Below, piece by piece: positions 62,612 through 64,000 of a stretch of 64,000 nt of DNA (position 1 is the first letter of the stretch; every line of letters begins with the position of its first letter). The notes under the pieces were generated by a model that saw nothing but the letters and a program-made list of their open reading frames with translations, made no database searches and was not told where the DNA came from. The stretch spans positions 124,001 through 188,000 of the forward strand of contig NZ_CP056123.1 of assembly GCF_018219155.1 (NCBI RefSeq), written 5' to 3'. Made by a program: the position numbers and the translations under genes. Origin of the DNA: Moritella sp. 24 (GTDB lineage: Bacteria > Pseudomonadota > Gammaproteobacteria > Enterobacterales > Moritellaceae).

Positions 62612-64000
62612 ATGGAAGTCATTTTACCTGATTTTACTCAAGCAAGTATTTTGGTCGTTGGCGATGTAATGTTAGATCGCTATTGGAATGGTGATGCTAG
62701 TCGTATATCACCTGAAGCACCTGTCCCGGTGGTTAAGGTTGAACATATTGAAGAGCGTCCGGGTGGGGCGGCAAACGTTGCGCTTAATATTGCGGCTCTT
62801 GGTGCGAATTCAACATTACTAGGCTTAACGGGTAAGGATGAAGCTGCACAGGCATTAACGAATCAAATGGATGCTGTTAATGTTCGTTGTGATTTTCAGC
62901 AACTTGATAATTATCCGACGATTACTAAATTACGTGTTTTAAGTCGTAATCAGCAACTTATTCGCTTAGATTTTGAAAATGGTTTTGAAGGTATCGATCA
63001 TCAACCATTATTAGCTAAAGTTGCAACTGGTTTACAGACGCATAAAGTCATGATCGTGTCAGACTACAATAAAGGCGCATTGGTTGAAGTTCAGCAGATG
63101 ATCCAAGCTGCAAAACAGCAGGGTGTGAAAGTTTTTGTTGATCCAAAAGGGTGTGACTTTGAGAAGTACCGTGGTGCAACATTATTAACGCCAAATCTAT
63201 CTGAATTTGAAGCGGTCGTTGGTCATTGTAAAAGTGAAGAGGATTTGGTTGAGAAAGGCCGAAAATTAATTGCTGAACACGACTTCGAAGCGTTATTGGT
63301 TACACGTAGTGAAAAGGGCATGACGTTAATTCGAGCTGGGCAAGATGAATTCCATCTGCCTGCACTAGCGCAAGAAGTATATGATGTAACTGGTGCCGGT
63401 GATACGGTTATTTCTGTGTTAGCCGCTGCAGTATCTGCAGGTTCTTCATTGGAACAAGCATGTGCATTAGCAAACGCAGGAGCAAGTGTTGTTGTTGCTA
63501 AAATTGGTACTTCGACAGTTAGCCCTATTGAATTAGCTAATTCAGTGTATGGCTCTCATGAAAGCGGCTTTGGTGTGCTGACTGAAGAGCAACTAAAGAT
63601 CGCGGTTAAATCAGCTAAATTACGTGGCGAGAATATTGTCATGACAAATGGCTGTTTTGATATTCTTCATGCTGGTCATGTTTCTTATCTAAACTCAGCA
63701 CGTAAATTGGGACAACGTTTAATCCTTGCTGTTAACTCTGATGCATCAGTTCGTGGCCTAAAAGGTGCTGGTCGTCCGGTTAATACTTGTGACCGTCGCA
63801 TGACAGTACTTGCAGCGTTAGGTGCTGTTGATTGGGTTGTTGAATTTACGGAAGAAACTCCGGAGCGTTTAATTACAGAGTTGTTACCTGATGTATTAGT
63901 GAAAGGTGGCGATTATAAAGTTGAAGAGATTGCTGGTCATAAGCAAGTGCTTGCGAATGGCGGTAAAGTTAATATTTTACAGTTTGAAGATGGTTGTTCA
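62612..64000 (+). CDS. hldE: bifunctional heptose-7-phosphate kinase / heptose-1-phosphate adenylyltransferase HldE (3' end outside window)
   Basis: HldE carries out two steps of ADP-heptose synthesis. The N-terminal ribokinase-type domain has [29 protein letters not shown] and [13 protein letters not shown]. The C-terminal nucleotidyltransferase domain begins near [16 protein letters not shown]. The frame runs from ATG 62612 to the window's end without a stop: 463 codons, against about 477 for the full protein, so only the last residues are missing. GAGAGAAT before the start is a modest ribosome site. It follows glpG by 17 bp and may be cotranscribed with glpEG. Confidence 0.95.
   Translation, partial: MEVILPDFTQASILVVGDVMLDRYWNGDASRISPEAPVPVVKVEHIEERPGGAANVALNIAALGANSTLLGLTGKDEAAQALTNQMDAVNVRCDFQQLDNYPTITKLRVLSRNQQLIRLDFENGFEGIDHQPLLAKVATGLQTHKVMIVSDYNKGALVEVQQMIQAAKQQGVKVFVDPKGCDFEKYRGATLLTPNLSEFEAVVGHCKSEEDLVEKGRKLIAEHDFEALLVTRSEKGMTLIRAGQDEFHLPALAQEVYDVTGAGDTVISVLAAAVSAGSSLEQACALANAGASVVVAKIGTSTVSPIELANSVYGSHESGFGVLTEEQLKIAVKSAKLRGENIVMTNGCFDILHAGHVSYLNSARKLGQRLILAVNSDASVRGLKGAGRPVNTCDRRMTVLAALGAVDWVVEFTEETPERLITELLPDVLVKGGDYKVEEIAGHKQVLANGGKVNILQFEDGCS

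Overview
The window is bacterial chromosome from a gammaproteobacterium. Two stretches keep the gene order known from Escherichia coli: ntrC-ntrB-glnA with typA, yihY, dtd and yiiD/madA, then recG-trmH-spoT-rpoZ-gmk; and yicC / rph-pyrE / slmA-dut-coaBC / radC-rpmB-rpmG-mutM-coaD / the LPS-core (waa) locus with hldD at its far end. The DNA is AT-rich by eye, and the DUF4124, VolA/FadL, KdkA and GT90 genes fit a marine member of the Alteromonadales or Vibrionales. Moritella, Psychromonas or Shewanella relatives are my best guess; this is inference from gene content, not a database match. I saw no rRNA, tRNA, IS element, phage or CRISPR array.

Layout. 1-3.5 kb: end of a PilZ gene, a DUF5666 lipoprotein, and a divergent two-component pair. 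3.5-8.4 kb: nitrogen control, with glnA preceded by a clear sigma-54 promoter and two NtrC sites. 8.7-14.1 kb: typA, yihY, a proline-iminopeptidase-like protein that has lost its nucleophile serine, dtd, and madA. 14.2-20.6 kb: recG, trmH, spoT, rpoZ, gmk. 20.7-42.6 kb: an accessory block lying exactly between gmk and yicC. It holds an SMR pump, glutathione-dependent formaldehyde dehydrogenase, a TetR-controlled flavin oxidoreductase, an SLC1 symporter with a divergent LysR gene, cobalamin adenosyltransferase, an MFS pump with a divergent LysR gene, a fadL-volA lipid-scavenging pair, a cluster of small ORFs with structured spacer RNA, a haem-oxygenase-like di-iron protein, and the tyrosine catabolism operon hpd-hmgA-fahA. 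42.8-51.3 kb: housekeeping genes for RNA processing, pyrimidine, dUTP, CoA, ribosome and DNA repair. 51.4-61.3 kb: the LPS core/O-antigen locus, with an especially AT-rich half at 51.4-54.2 kb that looks recently acquired. 61.4-64.0 kb: glpE, glpG and the start of hldE.

How the genes work together. NtrB/NtrC would activate glnA from the sites upstream of it, and glnA is separated from ntrBC by a terminator, as in enteric bacteria. The VolA/FadL pair would release fatty acids from lysophospholipid at the cell surface and import them. hpd, hmgA and fahA would carry 4-hydroxyphenylpyruvate to fumarate and acetoacetate, but no maleylacetoacetate isomerase lies in the window. hldE and hldD make ADP-heptose; WaaA, KdkA, WaaF, a second GT9 enzyme, GT90 and GT2 enzymes and the ligase build the LPS core. 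The candidates most worth following for something undescribed are the small-ORF/structured-RNA locus near 37.3-38.1 kb, the di-iron protein at 38.4 kb, the serine-less PIP homologue at 11.7 kb, and the orphan membrane protein at 25.7 kb.
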